Of a DNA stretch of 64,000 nucleotides, positions 11,033 to 21,435 are shown piece by piece. How positions within the stretch are numbered: the stretch's first letter is position 1; every line of letters starts with the position of its first letter. Origin of the DNA: Takakia lepidozioides (taxonomy: Eukaryota > Streptophyta > Takakiopsida > Takakiales > Takakiaceae); NCBI GenBank assembly GCA_030704615.1, contig CM060733.1, positions 2,668,001-2,732,000 on the forward strand, written 5' to 3'. The notes under the pieces were generated by a model. That model saw only the letters and a program-made list of their open reading frames with translations. It was not told the origin of the DNA and searched no databases. The translations under genes and the position numbers were made by a program.

Positions 11033-12005
11033 CCGGATGAAGGCATATGCCTTCTGGACTTGTTTGGCGGGATCAGCACTGGATTGGCTGCAGTGCTACA
11101 GGCAGGTGTACGAGTTCGACGTTACCTGTATGTGGAGAGGGATGAGACTGCACGACGCGTCTCACTGCGCCATGTTGCTCAGTTGGTACAGCAGTACCTG
11201 ATTTGTTGCCAGTGTCTGCAGTTCGTGGATACCAACAAGCCTTGCCAGCAGACATTTCGTTGCTGGGGCGCAGGATTTGGAGCGGGTTGGCTCCATTGAT
11301 CTGGTAGTGGCAGGTTGGCCCTGCCAAGGGCATTCATCAGCCGGGCATGGCAATGGATTGCGAGACTCGAGGACGGGTCTGTTTTGGGAGATGGTGCGGG
11401 TTTTGCGCCACTTGCAGCTTCATCAAGCTGTATCTCCAGCATACATCTTGGAGAATGTGCCACTGATGGGTGATTCTCGGGCCAGGGTGATGGCCAGTGT
11501 GCATCAAGCCGGTCGTGGCTTGGGTCAGCAGTGTTGCTGGATGCAGCTGCAGTGGGTCACGGGCTCATCGTCCACGGCTATGGTGGACTAACTTGATGCC
11601 ACCCGCACTGCTCAAGCGTGCATTTGATGGGGTGCAGCGGCCAGCACACCTCACAGTGGATAGCATTTTGGACACAGGGAGGCAGTCTCAACGTGTGAGA
11701 CACGATGACCGTTCGCCTTTGGCAGTGGTCAACAGGGTGGGTCAACCACGAGCACATTACCTACACTGCTCAGCTTCCCAGGATCCCATGCTTTTCGGGA
11801 TGGTGGACCTGGCCTCTTGTGGGATAGCCAGTTGCAACAATTAGTGGAGCCCAATGCTGACGAGCGCGAGCGGGCTATGGGTTTTTCCACTGGTACCACG
11901 GCGGTGCCATCTCTTTCTGAGGCATCACGTCGTCAGGTGTTGGGGCAAGCAATGGATCTCAATTGCTTGACCTGGATTATCAGCTTGGCTATGGCTGAGC
12001 AGTAG
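11033..12005 (+). pseudogene. C5-cytosine DNA methyltransferase domain inside gypsy copy 1
   Basis: Motifs appear in the canonical C5-MTase order: I, ICLLDLFGGISTGLAAVLQA (S-adenosylmethionine site); II, YLYVERDE; IV, VVAGWPCQGHSSAG with the catalytic Cys of the Pro-Cys pair; VI, AYILENVPLMG (ENV); VIII, GSRAHRPRLWW (QxRxR-like); IX/X, NADERERAMGFSTGTT and RRQVLGQAMDLNCL. About 330 residues, catalytic domain only. The short motif IV-VI spacing and ENVP recall DNMT3/DRM more than DNMT1, but I cannot assign a clade. Frame changes near 11265, 11500 and 11760 inactivate this copy. Position between protease and RT is unusual. C5-MTases in charophyte gypsy elements are published, with de novo CG methylation shown for retrotransposon enzymes. 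Confidence 0.9.
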
Positions 12006-12203
12006 AGTACGGAGTACACTTCCCTTGATGGTCTCTCTGCCTACCGAGACGGTACAGGCAGCGAGTGGGGGCGAGCCGGTGAGGACCACGGGTGCAGGCC
12101 GCATCCATGGCACACGTGGGAGGTGCTCGAGGTTCAGAGGAGTTGGCAGCCAAGGCAGCTGTGATGGATGAGGTTGGGGATTCTTCTCGGGTTGAGGAGG
12201 TCC

Positions 12204-13740
12204 TCAAGATGAGATGATGGGGCAGGATGAGGCCTTGTCATTGACTGAGCAGGAGGGAGTACTGCTCAAGAGGTTGCAGCATAGCAACCACGGGACGCGT
12301 CCTCTACCTCTAAGCCCACTGGACTTAAGGTTGCAGTTACGGAGGACAATTGGGAGCCTGACATTGGACCCATTGTCACCGGAGGAGAGAGACGACGTAT
12401 ACGGCGGTTCCTGAGGGCTTACAGGAATTGCTTTGCCTTCAGTTTGAAGGACTTGGAGCACTGAAGGGTCAAGAGATTCGCATTGAATTGGCTACTGACA
12501 CGCCAATCTTTTGGAGACCCTATAGATACAGTGACATGGAGAGGTCCTTGATTCAGATGAGAACTCAGGACCTTTGGGAGGCTGGTTTGGTGGAGCTATC
12601 TGGGGGAGAGTATGCTTCAGCCACAGTGATGCCAGCCAAGAAGGATGTCTATGGCAATTGGACGGAGAGACGTATGTGCGGTGGTCCCAAGTCAGACCAA
12701 GTCCGATAGGTATGCCATGCCACACCAGAGGAGATCTTTGATGCCATTGGGCATGCCAAGGTCTTTAGCACGTTGGATTTACGATCCGGATATCACCAGT
12801 TGCCGAATCAAGGAGGCGGATAAGCAAAAGACGGCATTCTGGGGGATCAATGAGCATGGGAAGGATTGCCTATACCAGTGGCGGTTCTTACCATTTGGGC
12901 TTAAGAACGCTCCTGAGTTTCGGTGCTACATAGATGACATCATCATCTCTTAGTGCTACGGTGGAGGAGCATGAGAGACACCTTCAGGGGGTATTTGAGC
13001 GCTTGAGGACGCACGGATTGAAGTTACATCCGGGCAAGTGCAAGTTTTTCCACAACCAGATTGAGTATCTGGGTCACATGATATATCCTGGAGGATTGGG
13101 GGTACAGCAGACTAAGGTAGAGTCCATTGCACAGGTTCCACGCCCCACGGATGTGAGCCGAGTTCGAGCTTTCATGGGGTTAGCAAACTATTACAGACGG
13201 TTTGTTAAGGGATTTAGTGCCATTGCAAAGGCTCTAACCAAGCTGACCAAGGTGGACCAGGAGTGGCAGTGGGAAGATGAGCAAGAACAAGCTTTTCAAG
13301 AGCTCAAGGCGAGGTTGACCTCGGCGCCCATCTTGAGACGACCTATCAGGGGGCGTCCTTTTCAGCTGCATACAGATTGGAGCATGCTGGGGCTTGGAGC
13401 GGTGCTCACACAGGTGGATGATGAGGGAAGAGAGTTCGTAGTGGCTTATGCTAGCCGCTCGAACAATGTGCAGAGTCTAAGTATAGCTCATGAGGAGAAT
13501 GCTTAGCTGCAGTGTGGGCCGTGGCACACTTCAGGTGCTATCTATACGGCAATCTCTTCACCCTTGTCACGGATCACCAACCACTCAAGTGGTTGATGGA
13601 GTCAGACAAGCTTACGGGGAAGCTTGCACGGTGGGCACTCATCCTTCAAGAGTATGACTTTCAGGTGGTGCATCGACCGGGTTTGGTCAATCGCAATGCA
13701 GATGGGTTGAGTCGCAATCCATGCACGAGCCAGCAGGATG
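12204..13740 (+). pseudogene. pol: Reverse transcriptase and RNase H of copy 1
   Basis: RT blocks: PAKKDVYGNWTERRMCGG, VFSTLDLRSGYHQLP-type block near 12770, FWGINEHGKDCLYQWRFLPF, then RCYIDDIII with the catalytic YIDD. RNase H follows (FQLHTDWSMLGLGAVLTQVD; TDHQPLKWLM; NADGLSRN). Compared with copy 2, this copy lacks about 8 codons after RRMCGG (DYRPVNRQ region, near 12685) and about 14 codons just before RCYIDD (near 12920), and has a frame change at 13504. It is therefore dead. Confidence 0.9.
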
Positions 13741-14069
13741 ACACTGGAGCTCGGTGGCATGGTGAGACGGACGAGGAGATGGTGCCCGGATGGCATGCAT
13801 CTGCATTTCTGTGTATCTTGGCAGCGGAAGGCCAGGTTGGACCTGCAACAGGGATGACTGTAGATCAAGTGTCTGAGGACCCTGAGGCCAGCAATGAGCA
13901 AGGTGGCGCCAAAGATATACATGAGGATTCAGTGTGTTGGACTACCTCCGCACTGGAGACACGCAGCCACTGTGACTGCCAAGGAGAGGGATCGGATCCT
14001 ACAACGAGCCAAGGGTTCAAGTGGGAGGGGACACACCTGCTCCGAGTGTGGAGGATGGTCGAGTGAGGA

Positions 14070-15208
14070 TTGTGCCTCACCCAACACAGCGGGCACGGTT
14101 AGTGCGGCATGCCCATGAGGAGTTGGGGCATTTTGGGGTGCGACGCACTCAGTCTACTGCAGGGGCAGTATTGGTGGCGTGGTATGCACACAGAGGTGCA
14201 ACAATTTGTGGCTAGGTGCATGGTGTGTGACAGGGTGCGTGCTTCATTCAACGCCCCCTACTCCACAATTGCACCCTCTTCCGATCATGGGATTGGGCTA
14301 CAGGTGGAGTCTTGACTTCGCAGGGCCGTTGCCACTGACCATGCGCCACAACAAGTACGTGTTGGTGATGGTGGAGCACTTCTCCAAGTGGATTGAATTG
14401 GTTCCATTGCCTGATAAGGCTAGTGAGGGAGCTGCGTATGCATTCTTGGATTGTGTGCTTAGCCGATTCGGTGCTCCAGCTGAGGTACTCACGGACCAAG
14501 GGAGAGAGTTCTTGGGGGAGTTTCAGGCTTTGTGTGACAAGGCCTTGATAGACCACCGCACCACTTCTCGGGATCATCCTGAGGCCGATGGCTTGGCAGA
14601 GAGAGTTGTTCAGACAGTAAAGAGGGGTTTGCGCAAGTATGGCTTGCAGAAGGGACACCTAGGAGATTGGGACCTTCAGTTACCCTGGTTAGCCATGGGC
14701 TACAGGTTCAGCAAGCAAGCATCACTTGCCTCCTTCTCACCATACTTTCTTCTCTTTGGCCGAGAGCCGGATTTGCCTACATCCATTCGCAGAGAAGCTG
14801 CTACAGTTCTTAACCTTGACGATCCGGACGTGTGGGCACGTGCATGTGAGCAGCGTGCAGAGTTGTTCAAGAGTCATCATGCCCATGGCTTTCGAGAACC
14901 TTGCCATTGCACAACACCGTGATACGTTGAGGTATGCTACCATACGTGGTGGGGGCTATCGTCCTGGGGTTCGGAGATTCAACCCTGGTGACTATGTCTA
15001 TCTGCAGCAGACTGCTCCTACGACCTTGGATGTGACTGCAGGACGTGTTATTTTGAGGGTTCGAGAGGTCTTGCCCTCAGGCGTCTTGGTCTTGGAGGGT
15101 CGGGATGGCATAACTTGGAAGGACCATGTGCGTAATTGTGCGCCATGTCACCTTCCGAATGTCGATGGCAGGATTGACCCAAACCTGGCAGTGGTATCTG
15201 CAGTTTGA
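14070..15208 (+). pseudogene. pol: Integrase of copy 1
   Basis: The HHCC zinc module (HEELGHFGVRRT ... FVARCMVCDRVR) is followed by the DDE core: LDFAGPLPL, VLTDQGREFLGEF and HPEADGLAERVVQTVKRG. The long frame 14179-14922 covers the core; a frame change near 14885 leads to the C-terminal SH3-like part (RFNPGDYVYLQQ ... VILRVREVLPSGVLVLEG), ending at a stop at 15206-15208. There is no chromodomain. The next coding-like segment is a PHD finger. Confidence 0.9.
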
Positions 15209-15210
15209 GG

Positions 15211-15348
15211 TGCATGTTGTGTGGGTCTGCTAAGGGGCAGCCACCATGCTGGTGTGTGATCGATGCTCTAGAGGTTGGCATATGGGATGCTTGACTCCAC
15301 CTCTTGAGATGGTTCCGGATGGATTGGTTATGTCCACATTGCATTGGA
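15211..15348 (+). pseudogene. PHD finger downstream of integrase
   Basis: Three frames together give a C4HC3 PHD finger: CMLCGSAKG (15211-15240), then MLVCDRCSRGWHMGCLTPPL with EMVPDG, then WLCPHCIG and a stop. All eight zinc ligands are present in order: CxxC, CxxC, HxxC, CxxC. The Trp before the HxxC pair and the PPL...VP.G...CP.C signature are typical. PHD fingers bind histone H3 tails, so it could replace the chromodomain as targeting module. It is separated from integrase by one stop and broken by two single-base shifts, matching decay elsewhere in this copy. Copy 2 ends before this point, so there is no second example in the window. Confidence 0.75.
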
Positions 15349-15694
15349 TAGTGGGAGTGGATACAACCATGGAAGGCTAACAAGAAACGCAAGGCCCAGC
15401 TACTAGGAGACCTTGAACACACGAGATCTTGGCTCAAGTTCACAGATTGCAAGACGGCGACTAACGATGGGGCTACTCTTGTACCCGGCCTCTTGGTCTA
15501 TAGAGTTTGAGTACAATAGGGACAGTGATAGGACTTAGTACGGCTGTGGCTATTATCTTGTAGCTATCTGGAGGTAGAGGGACCTATCCACCAGCTAGGG
15601 GGGCGATTGTGGCAGACTACTTTATTGTGCATATATGTGTGGTGTGGTTTGGACAGCGATGTAGTTGTGTAGCGATATGTATGCGCACGACAGC
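15349..15694 (+). other. 3' non-coding end with polypurine tract and LTR start
   Basis: A purine-rich stretch (CTAGGGGGGCGAT, about 15595-15607) immediately precedes TGTGGCAGACTACTTTATTG, the expected arrangement of polypurine tract and 3' LTR start. About 85 bp later (GCGCACGACA, 15692) this LTR-like text is cut off by the TGTCAAG sequence. The same 86-bp segment recurs at 16037-16122, and in reverse near 23218-23280 behind copy 2. Confidence 0.65.
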
Positions 15695-16122
15695 TGTCAA
15701 GTTAAATAAGCACAGTGTGAAACTAACTAGAATAAAACTAGTTATTTGTATTTAACACTTGGATTTAGGTCAAGTGTTAAATTAGGTGTCAAGTTTAGTT
15801 TGACACCTGAACCGTCTTATCTTCACGAGAGCGGCAGTCGCGCAGCTCATCTCTCTCGAGTTGAGCCTGCGCGACCGAGCTCCTTCATCGTTTAGAACTG
15901 AGTGTGGGAGTAGGTGGTTGTGGGGTGGAGTCCCCATAGCTTGGGGTGCCCCTGGCTCGACTATTATTGAAAGAGTGATGATGAGATGGATTTCATGTTT
16001 CTTGTGTTAAGAGTGTGTTCTTAGCTTTTCTTATCATTGTGGCAGACTACTTTATTGTGCATATATGTGTGGTGTGGTTTGGACAGCGATGTAGTTGTGT
16101 AGCGATACGTATGCGCACGACA
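15695..16122 (+). repeat. 3' terminal repeat, chimeric
   Basis: The first 342 bp (15695-16036) repeat 4109-4462 with small indels. The last 86 bp (TTGTGGCAGACTAC...GCGCACGACA) instead repeat 15607-15692. The element end therefore joins two different LTR texts at CTTATCA/TTGTGG. The segment ends in CA next to the ATTG flank shared with the left end. Confidence 0.7.
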
Positions 16123-16498
16123 ATTGCTTTCAAACATTGCGAGTGTGTTGGACATACCTTGCCACATGTACGTGTTGAGTATCAGGTCAATCAAAAATGA
16201 TTCAAAGGGTGAACCCATCGTTCGCTGATCAAATAATTTTTTATTGCTTTCAAACATTGCGAGTGTGTTGCACATACCTTGTCAGAGGTACGTGTCCAGT
16301 ATCAGGCCAATCGAAATTGATTGAAAGGGTGAACCCATCGTTTGATGTTCAAATGATTTTTTATTGCTTCCAATCTTTGCGAGTGTATTGGACATACATT
16401 GTCACATGCTCCTCTCAAGTATGAACTCAATCAAAATTGTTTGAAAGGGTGAACCCATCGTTCACTGTTCAAATGATTTTTGATTGCTTGCAATCTAT
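16123..16498. repeat. Satellite continuation, about 3 units
   Basis: The same ~121-bp satellite as 2619-4108, re-entering at ATTGCTTTCAAACATTGCG and ending near GCTTGCAATCTA. It shows the satellite was contiguous before the 12-kb insertion. Confidence 0.9.
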
Positions 16499-16740
16499 CG
16501 CGGCCCTTTGCCTTGAGGGCAGGGGGTCGGGATACAAGAAGGGCTGCCCCTGTGGTGGGGGCAGTGCAACAATAGATGTGGGGGTTGAAGCACCCTTGAG
16601 TGCTCAAGGCACTCAAGGAGGTGGAAGCGCTCACTAAGAGGACCCCCGCACACTGGGTTGCAGTGGGGAAAGTTCCACGAGGGGTGGTGGTAGCTTAGTG
16701 GGTCTTAGTGGGGGTGGCATAGGACTCACCATGGGGCAAC
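16499..16740 (+). repeat. LTR fragment of the TGTCGCGG gypsy family
   Basis: From TCGCGGCCCTTTGCCTTGAG to ACTCACCATGGGG it matches the first ~240 bp of the complete LTR at 61434-62158. The terminal TG is missing and the downstream LTR is cut off at CAACTAGAAGCATTCGTGTC, a string that also marks the breakpoints near 23140 and 44312. Confidence 0.8.
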
Positions 16741-17566
16741 TAGAAGCATTCGTGTCATTTACCACTGGGGTAACGACTCATTTTGAGTCGTAAAAGTAAA
16801 AAAACTGGGATCGACTGGAAGTTACAACAGACCAGTTACAACAGACGTGGTAGTTGGGTTGGACATCCAATGATTGGAGTGGTAAAGGACACAGACGCGC
16901 GAACAACTGCTCAGTGATTAATGCAATTAATGCTGAAGAACCACGTGGCGTAACCAGGCGGGCCGCCCGTGTGTCTGACCTTTTGGGCTGACTTTGATTT
17001 TTCCCTCCGGATGAGTGGACGACTCACTGAAGCGCGGTTGGACGCGGACGGGACGACGATGGGATGCGTGCGCGCCACGACGACGTGGCGGCGCCACGAC
17101 GAGCACCACTGCTGCCACGTGGTAGTACCACATAACTTGCAGTGCTACATGCCCAGTGGCAATTGCGACTGCGGAAGTTGGCGCAACCACTGCTTTACTA
17201 CTTTACATGAAGTGCTCAAATTACTTGAACAATCATTCATAGTGATTCATGCTTTGGAGTTTTGGTGTTTGTAGTGAGTCGACTAGTAATGCCATACAAG
17301 AGAACTAATCATGCATTAGAAATGCACAAACGATGAAAGACATGCCATGAAACAAAATGAAATGAAAATGAATGAAATGAAACAAAATGTTACTTTATTA
17401 CATCTGCGGAAAGCTCAAAGAGCTTATGGGACAAAATGAAAAACACAAAGTAAAAAAGCAGCCCAAAAGCTACTGCTGCTCTGGGGATTGCCTAAGGGTC
17501 AAGGCCTCGTGCAAGTCAAGCAGTTCTGATCCTCATAATGCAAGACTTCAGCGAGTTCCACGGAAT
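16741..17566. other. Intergenic, no gene seen
   Basis: No coding region is recognised. There are CACGTGG G-box-like strings near 16942 and 17117 and an A-rich stretch built of AAATGAAATGAAAATGAATG-type simple repeats at about 17330-17390. One plus-strand open frame (16969-17274) is GC-rich and without motifs. Confidence 0.5.
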
Positions 17567-18570
17567 AGACCATCTACCCATGGAGGTTTCTTGTAGTTAT
17601 TGATCCACAGGGAATCATAGGTAAATCTTGTGCTTGAAATTTGGCCCTCTAGGATGAATCTGGACCACACTCTATCCCTGCTCCTTCAGCTATCCATGCC
17701 CCTGCACAAATCATGCATTCATCCTTGCCTTGCTGCTAGTAGCTGACAATGACAACCTACATTTGTTCTAGGAAACACCCAACTCAGCTTATCACACTAG
17801 TTTCTATGCTCAATTGCGTCTGCTACTCTCTGAAATGTAGCAGGCATTCACCTTTTTGCCTCGGTTGTCCCATCATTGACTGGGGGCAGAAAAATATTCA
17901 TTCCACAGCTTCTCCTCATGTCTGTTACTTGTTTTTTGATACTTTCCTGTTGTCACACAGCAGTATCATGTAAAAGTCACTCCAAACTAGATTCACTCAA
18001 CCAGTTAACTTGCATAATTCAACATGGAAATTTTGGACCGATTCTAATAAGAGGGAAAAACAGGGTGAAATGTGCTGAAGAAGATGCCTTCATTAACAAT
18101 GTCTGATTTTATCAATTGTGCCGTTGCTGCCAGTTGACCATCTACCCATGCAGGTTTCTTGTAGCTTCATAGTTAATCTGGAGCTTGAAGTCTGGCCCTC
18201 TTGGGTGAATCTGCACCCACACTCTATCCTTGCTCCTTCAACTATCCATGCCTCGCACGAATCATGCATACAACCTTGCCTTGTTGCTAGCAGTTGACGA
18301 TGACAGCCTAGACTTGTTCTAGGAAGCACCCAACTCAACTTATCACACTAGTTCCTACGCTCAATTGCATCTGCTACTCTCTATAATCCAACAAACATTC
18401 ACCTTCTTTGCCTCGATTGTCCCACCATTGACTGGGGTCAGAAAAATATTCATTCCACAACTTCTCCTCGTCTGTGTTACCTGTTTCTGATACTTTCCTG
18501 TTGTCACATTGGCAGAATCATGTCAAAGTCACTCCAAACTATCAAAGCTTCACTCAACCAGCTAACTTGC
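17567..18570. repeat. Direct duplication of a ~450-550 bp unit
   Basis: The block from CCATCTACCCATGGAGGTTTC (about 17570) to CCTGTTGTCACACAGCAG (about 17965) is repeated from CCATCTACCCATGCAGGTTT (about 18138) to CCTGTTGTCACATTGGCAG (about 18515), with scattered differences. Both contain CTAGGAAGCACCCAACTCA- and ATTCACCTT..TTGCCTCG-type landmarks. No coding content is recognised. Confidence 0.75.
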
Positions 18571-18663
18571 AGAATTCAGACATGAATAATTAGGGGCGAT
18601 TCTGATAAGAGGGGAAAACAAGGTGAAATTGAAGAAGGTGCCTTCATTAGCAGTCATTACACT

Positions 18664-18858
18664 CTATCCTTCGCTCAGCCATATTGTTGAACACTCCCTG
18701 TCCACAAGGGTATTGTTCAGAATGACATCTGCCACAATTCCAGCTTTGACGATGCAACCATGGACCTCTTTGCCCTTCCCCAGCAGGCTCGCACATGCAC
18801 TACAAACGCAAACAACTGGTTGTGGCAAACTGGAGCAATATGTGTCAGAAGAAACCAC
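18664..18858 (-). pseudogene. PPR repeat fragment
   Basis: On the minus strand VCVCSACASLLGKGKEVHGC is followed by IVKAGIVADVILNNTLVD. This is the text of a plant PLS-type pentatricopeptide protein (FVCVLSACASL..GKEVHxxIVKAGxxxDVxxxNTLVDMYAK). It breaks off where MYAKCG is expected (RECSTIWLSEG). PPR proteins bind organellar RNA. Same text in inverted copy at 60508-60657. Confidence 0.7.
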
Positions 18859-19029
18859 TTATACAAATCTACAGCTTACAGGCTGTCTCTATCCTCAAAA
18901 TTGGCAGCACATCACCCGCTGCTATGACATATATTGCCCTAGACACACATTGCCCTAACTGCCATCCCCCAAGATGCTACCCCCACCAGACTTCTCTCTC
19001 ACTTGGGTCCTTGCAAGGCTGACTTCCAG

Positions 19030-20680
19030 CTTTGACTCTGTGCATGGGCCTATCGGACAACATACACCAGCAAGCCCTCCCCCTATCCTGCATCAAAACT
19101 CATCTCAGTCTTATCAACTGCACAACGTATGATGGGAGTGAGTGCAACATGGGAAAGAGCCACAACACATGATGAGCTGTAGGGAAGAAGCAACATCGTG
19201 CAAGTAAAGCAAACGATGAAGCAGAAAGACGAGGCAACATGGGAGAAGGGAAAATGGGGTCCAAGGGCTGAGAAGGTCAACTGGTCAACAATGAGGAACT
19301 GGCTCTGGAGCACTATGTTGATGATTAAAGGGAGCAGCAAATACATGTGGGGCATCGCAGCAAAGTGCATGCCAACGAGGGTCAGAATAGTGCAAGAAAG
19401 ACTCCACGGATGGTGGGCAGCCAAGGGAGATGCAGTGAGACAAGGCACTCATGGCAAGGGAGCTGCCAAGACAAAACTGTTGATTAGGCTACGGAGAAAA
19501 AAGAAAGCACAAGATCAACTACGAGGAAAAGTAGCAATTCAAGCATGGGAGCTGCTGCTAAAACATGAGGAGGAAGACATACGAGGTGAAGCATCAAGGG
19601 AACCAGTAGGAGATGAGGAAGATGGAGCACACTTTCTTGTCAAAGGTTGGCGGCGAAGAATGCAACCCAGCAATCAGAAAGTGAGGCACCCGAGGCTGGA
19701 CTGCTGCAAAGAGGTACAAAGACAGGAGCTGAGAATGAGATGTTGCCTTTCGTTGAAGTTCCCCACACAAGGGCTGTTTGGCAAGCAAAACCCCAGGCAA
19801 GGATGAGAGGTGAATCTGGGATAAAACCAGCAGCTGGGAGTGAGGAAAGACACAAGGAAGGGCAGCAATACCTTGTCAAATCTGAGGGTGATGGCTGGAG
19901 AAAATTAAACAAGGACTGGAAGTATGGGAGCAGCAATCGCATGAAGAAAAATCTGCCTGAAGTGAAAGGGAGGAAGACAGGCACCTCGCTTATGAAAAGT
20001 GGAAGGGCAGGGTAGAAAACCTGATGCCTGAAATTGATGGGAGCTCGTGGAGACTCTGCCAAGAAGACTCCAATCAGCTGTTGCCAACAATCGGACCAGT
20101 GAAAGATCGCCCTTGGCTGGCGCAACACCACAAAATAAGTGCAGCCCTGATAGCATGGTGAGTGGGGCACCAACAGAGCCAGAAAATGAGGGAGAAGGAG
20201 ACTTCCCTGCCAAGAAAGTCAATGCGGCCTGCAGCATGCAAGGAAAGGGACACCGTAAGTGTTGCCAACAGATGTAAATCAGTGCTCATTCATTCGAAAG
20301 CACCACGGGAGATGAAGGAAAAGACACTGCAGGGACGTTGAAGCATAAAAGAGGAGAGCACTTCACTTGGGAAGAAAGTGAAGCATTGGAGAACGAGGCT
20401 GATGACTGGCAGTCTGAAAAGGAAAGGCGGTTGTGGGAAACCCTGCCAAGACCCAAGACAACCATATAGAGAGAATCAAGCAGGTGGGAACTGCCCTTCA
20501 TTGGGGTGGTGCAAACAAGAGCAAGACCAGAAGCTGAACCACATGAGAAGATAGTGTGTCATCACAGATGGAGACCCTGGAAAATGCTCTGCCCAGGAGA
20601 TGAAGAACATTAGGCAACTAGAAACGTGGGGGGCTGAATATGCTCTGCAGTCAACTTGGCTTGTTGAATGCTTGCATAAG
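19030..20680. other. Unrecognised region with long but unassigned open frames
   Basis: Plus-strand open frames of 202 codons (19198-19806) and 122 codons (19647-20015) overlap minus-strand ones (19640-20173). The inverted copy (59094-60127) keeps similar frames with indels. Predicted peptides are rich in Lys, Glu and Arg but match nothing I recognise, so it may be decayed coding sequence or chance. I do not call a gene. Confidence 0.4.
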
Positions 20681-21435
20681 AGATGAGGGGTTGTTGTCAG
20701 TACACGGCATTGAGTTCATCAAATCCTACAACAGCCCACCATCGCTGCCCACTGCTTACAAACTGCCACAAAAACAGTTTCACAGGACTTACAGATGATT
20801 GGTGGAAGGCAAGGCCCCTCGCCATGGGCCAGATTAATTGTATGTTGCAGCCCAGAACAACGACGGGAAGTCATCTAGGGCAGCAAACCCCATCTTGGCA
20901 GCGTCTTTTGTGTGAGAGAAGTCAAGCTGAACCTGCTCATCATATCGAGTGGGATGGACCAGATGTAAAGCTGCCAAGCCAACCACACTCATATTCGCAC
21001 TCAAGCAACATAAGCTGGAGCCATTTTCAGATTATGAGTACCCGTGTTTTAAGAATACTCCTTCTTCAACTTGCGGTGAACGGGCAGAAAAACTTCACAA
21101 TGTGCAGCAGATTAATGGACCAAGATGCGAGCTGAATTGGGTATCCAGTTAGGCAATGCTGGTTTCAAAACCCCGTTCCATCCCTGCGTTTCGAAGATCT
21201 GGCTTGAATGGGCACACTCCGGCAGTGGAAGGCTCACGGAGTAATGAGTTTGGGCTGATATGCATGCTGACATGCCATGCCGGTGCAAAGAACAACGTTC
21301 TGAGTGGCGATTGTGATCTCAAAATCTGCCCCTGCATTCAAGCTGATTTCCTCTCGAGCAGAGCCGCCTTGTGGATGTTCCAGCCAGTGTCCAAAAACAG
21401 CTCAAGTGCAAGACAACAACATCAGCAAGGCATGG

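Larger units (their letters stand above)
4109..16122 (+). mobile_element. 12-kb LTR-bounded unit containing a methyltransferase-gypsy (copy 1)
   Basis: The unit interrupts the satellite. Its left end starts TGTCAAGTTAAATAAG and its right end closes GCGCACGACA, so the TG...CA rule holds. The flanks share ATTG (4105-4108 and 16123-16126), which rejoin to the normal satellite string TTTGATTGCTTTC. Inside are an LTR, about 3.6 kb with scraps of two plant genes, then gag, protease, C5-DNA methyltransferase, RT, RNase H, integrase and a PHD finger, all on plus. The reading frame is broken many times. The terminal repeats do not match over their full lengths, so the unit is probably a recombinant or nested element rather than a clean insertion. 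Confidence 0.75.

Noticed and set aside
16969-17274. Plus-strand 101-codon frame as a small gene
   Set aside because: No motif or second copy for comparison, and surrounded by LTR and simple-repeat debris.
19198-19806. 202-codon open frame in the left arm
   Set aside because: No recognisable domain, overlapping frames of similar length on both strands, and the inverted copy has indels that change the frame; kept only as unassigned.
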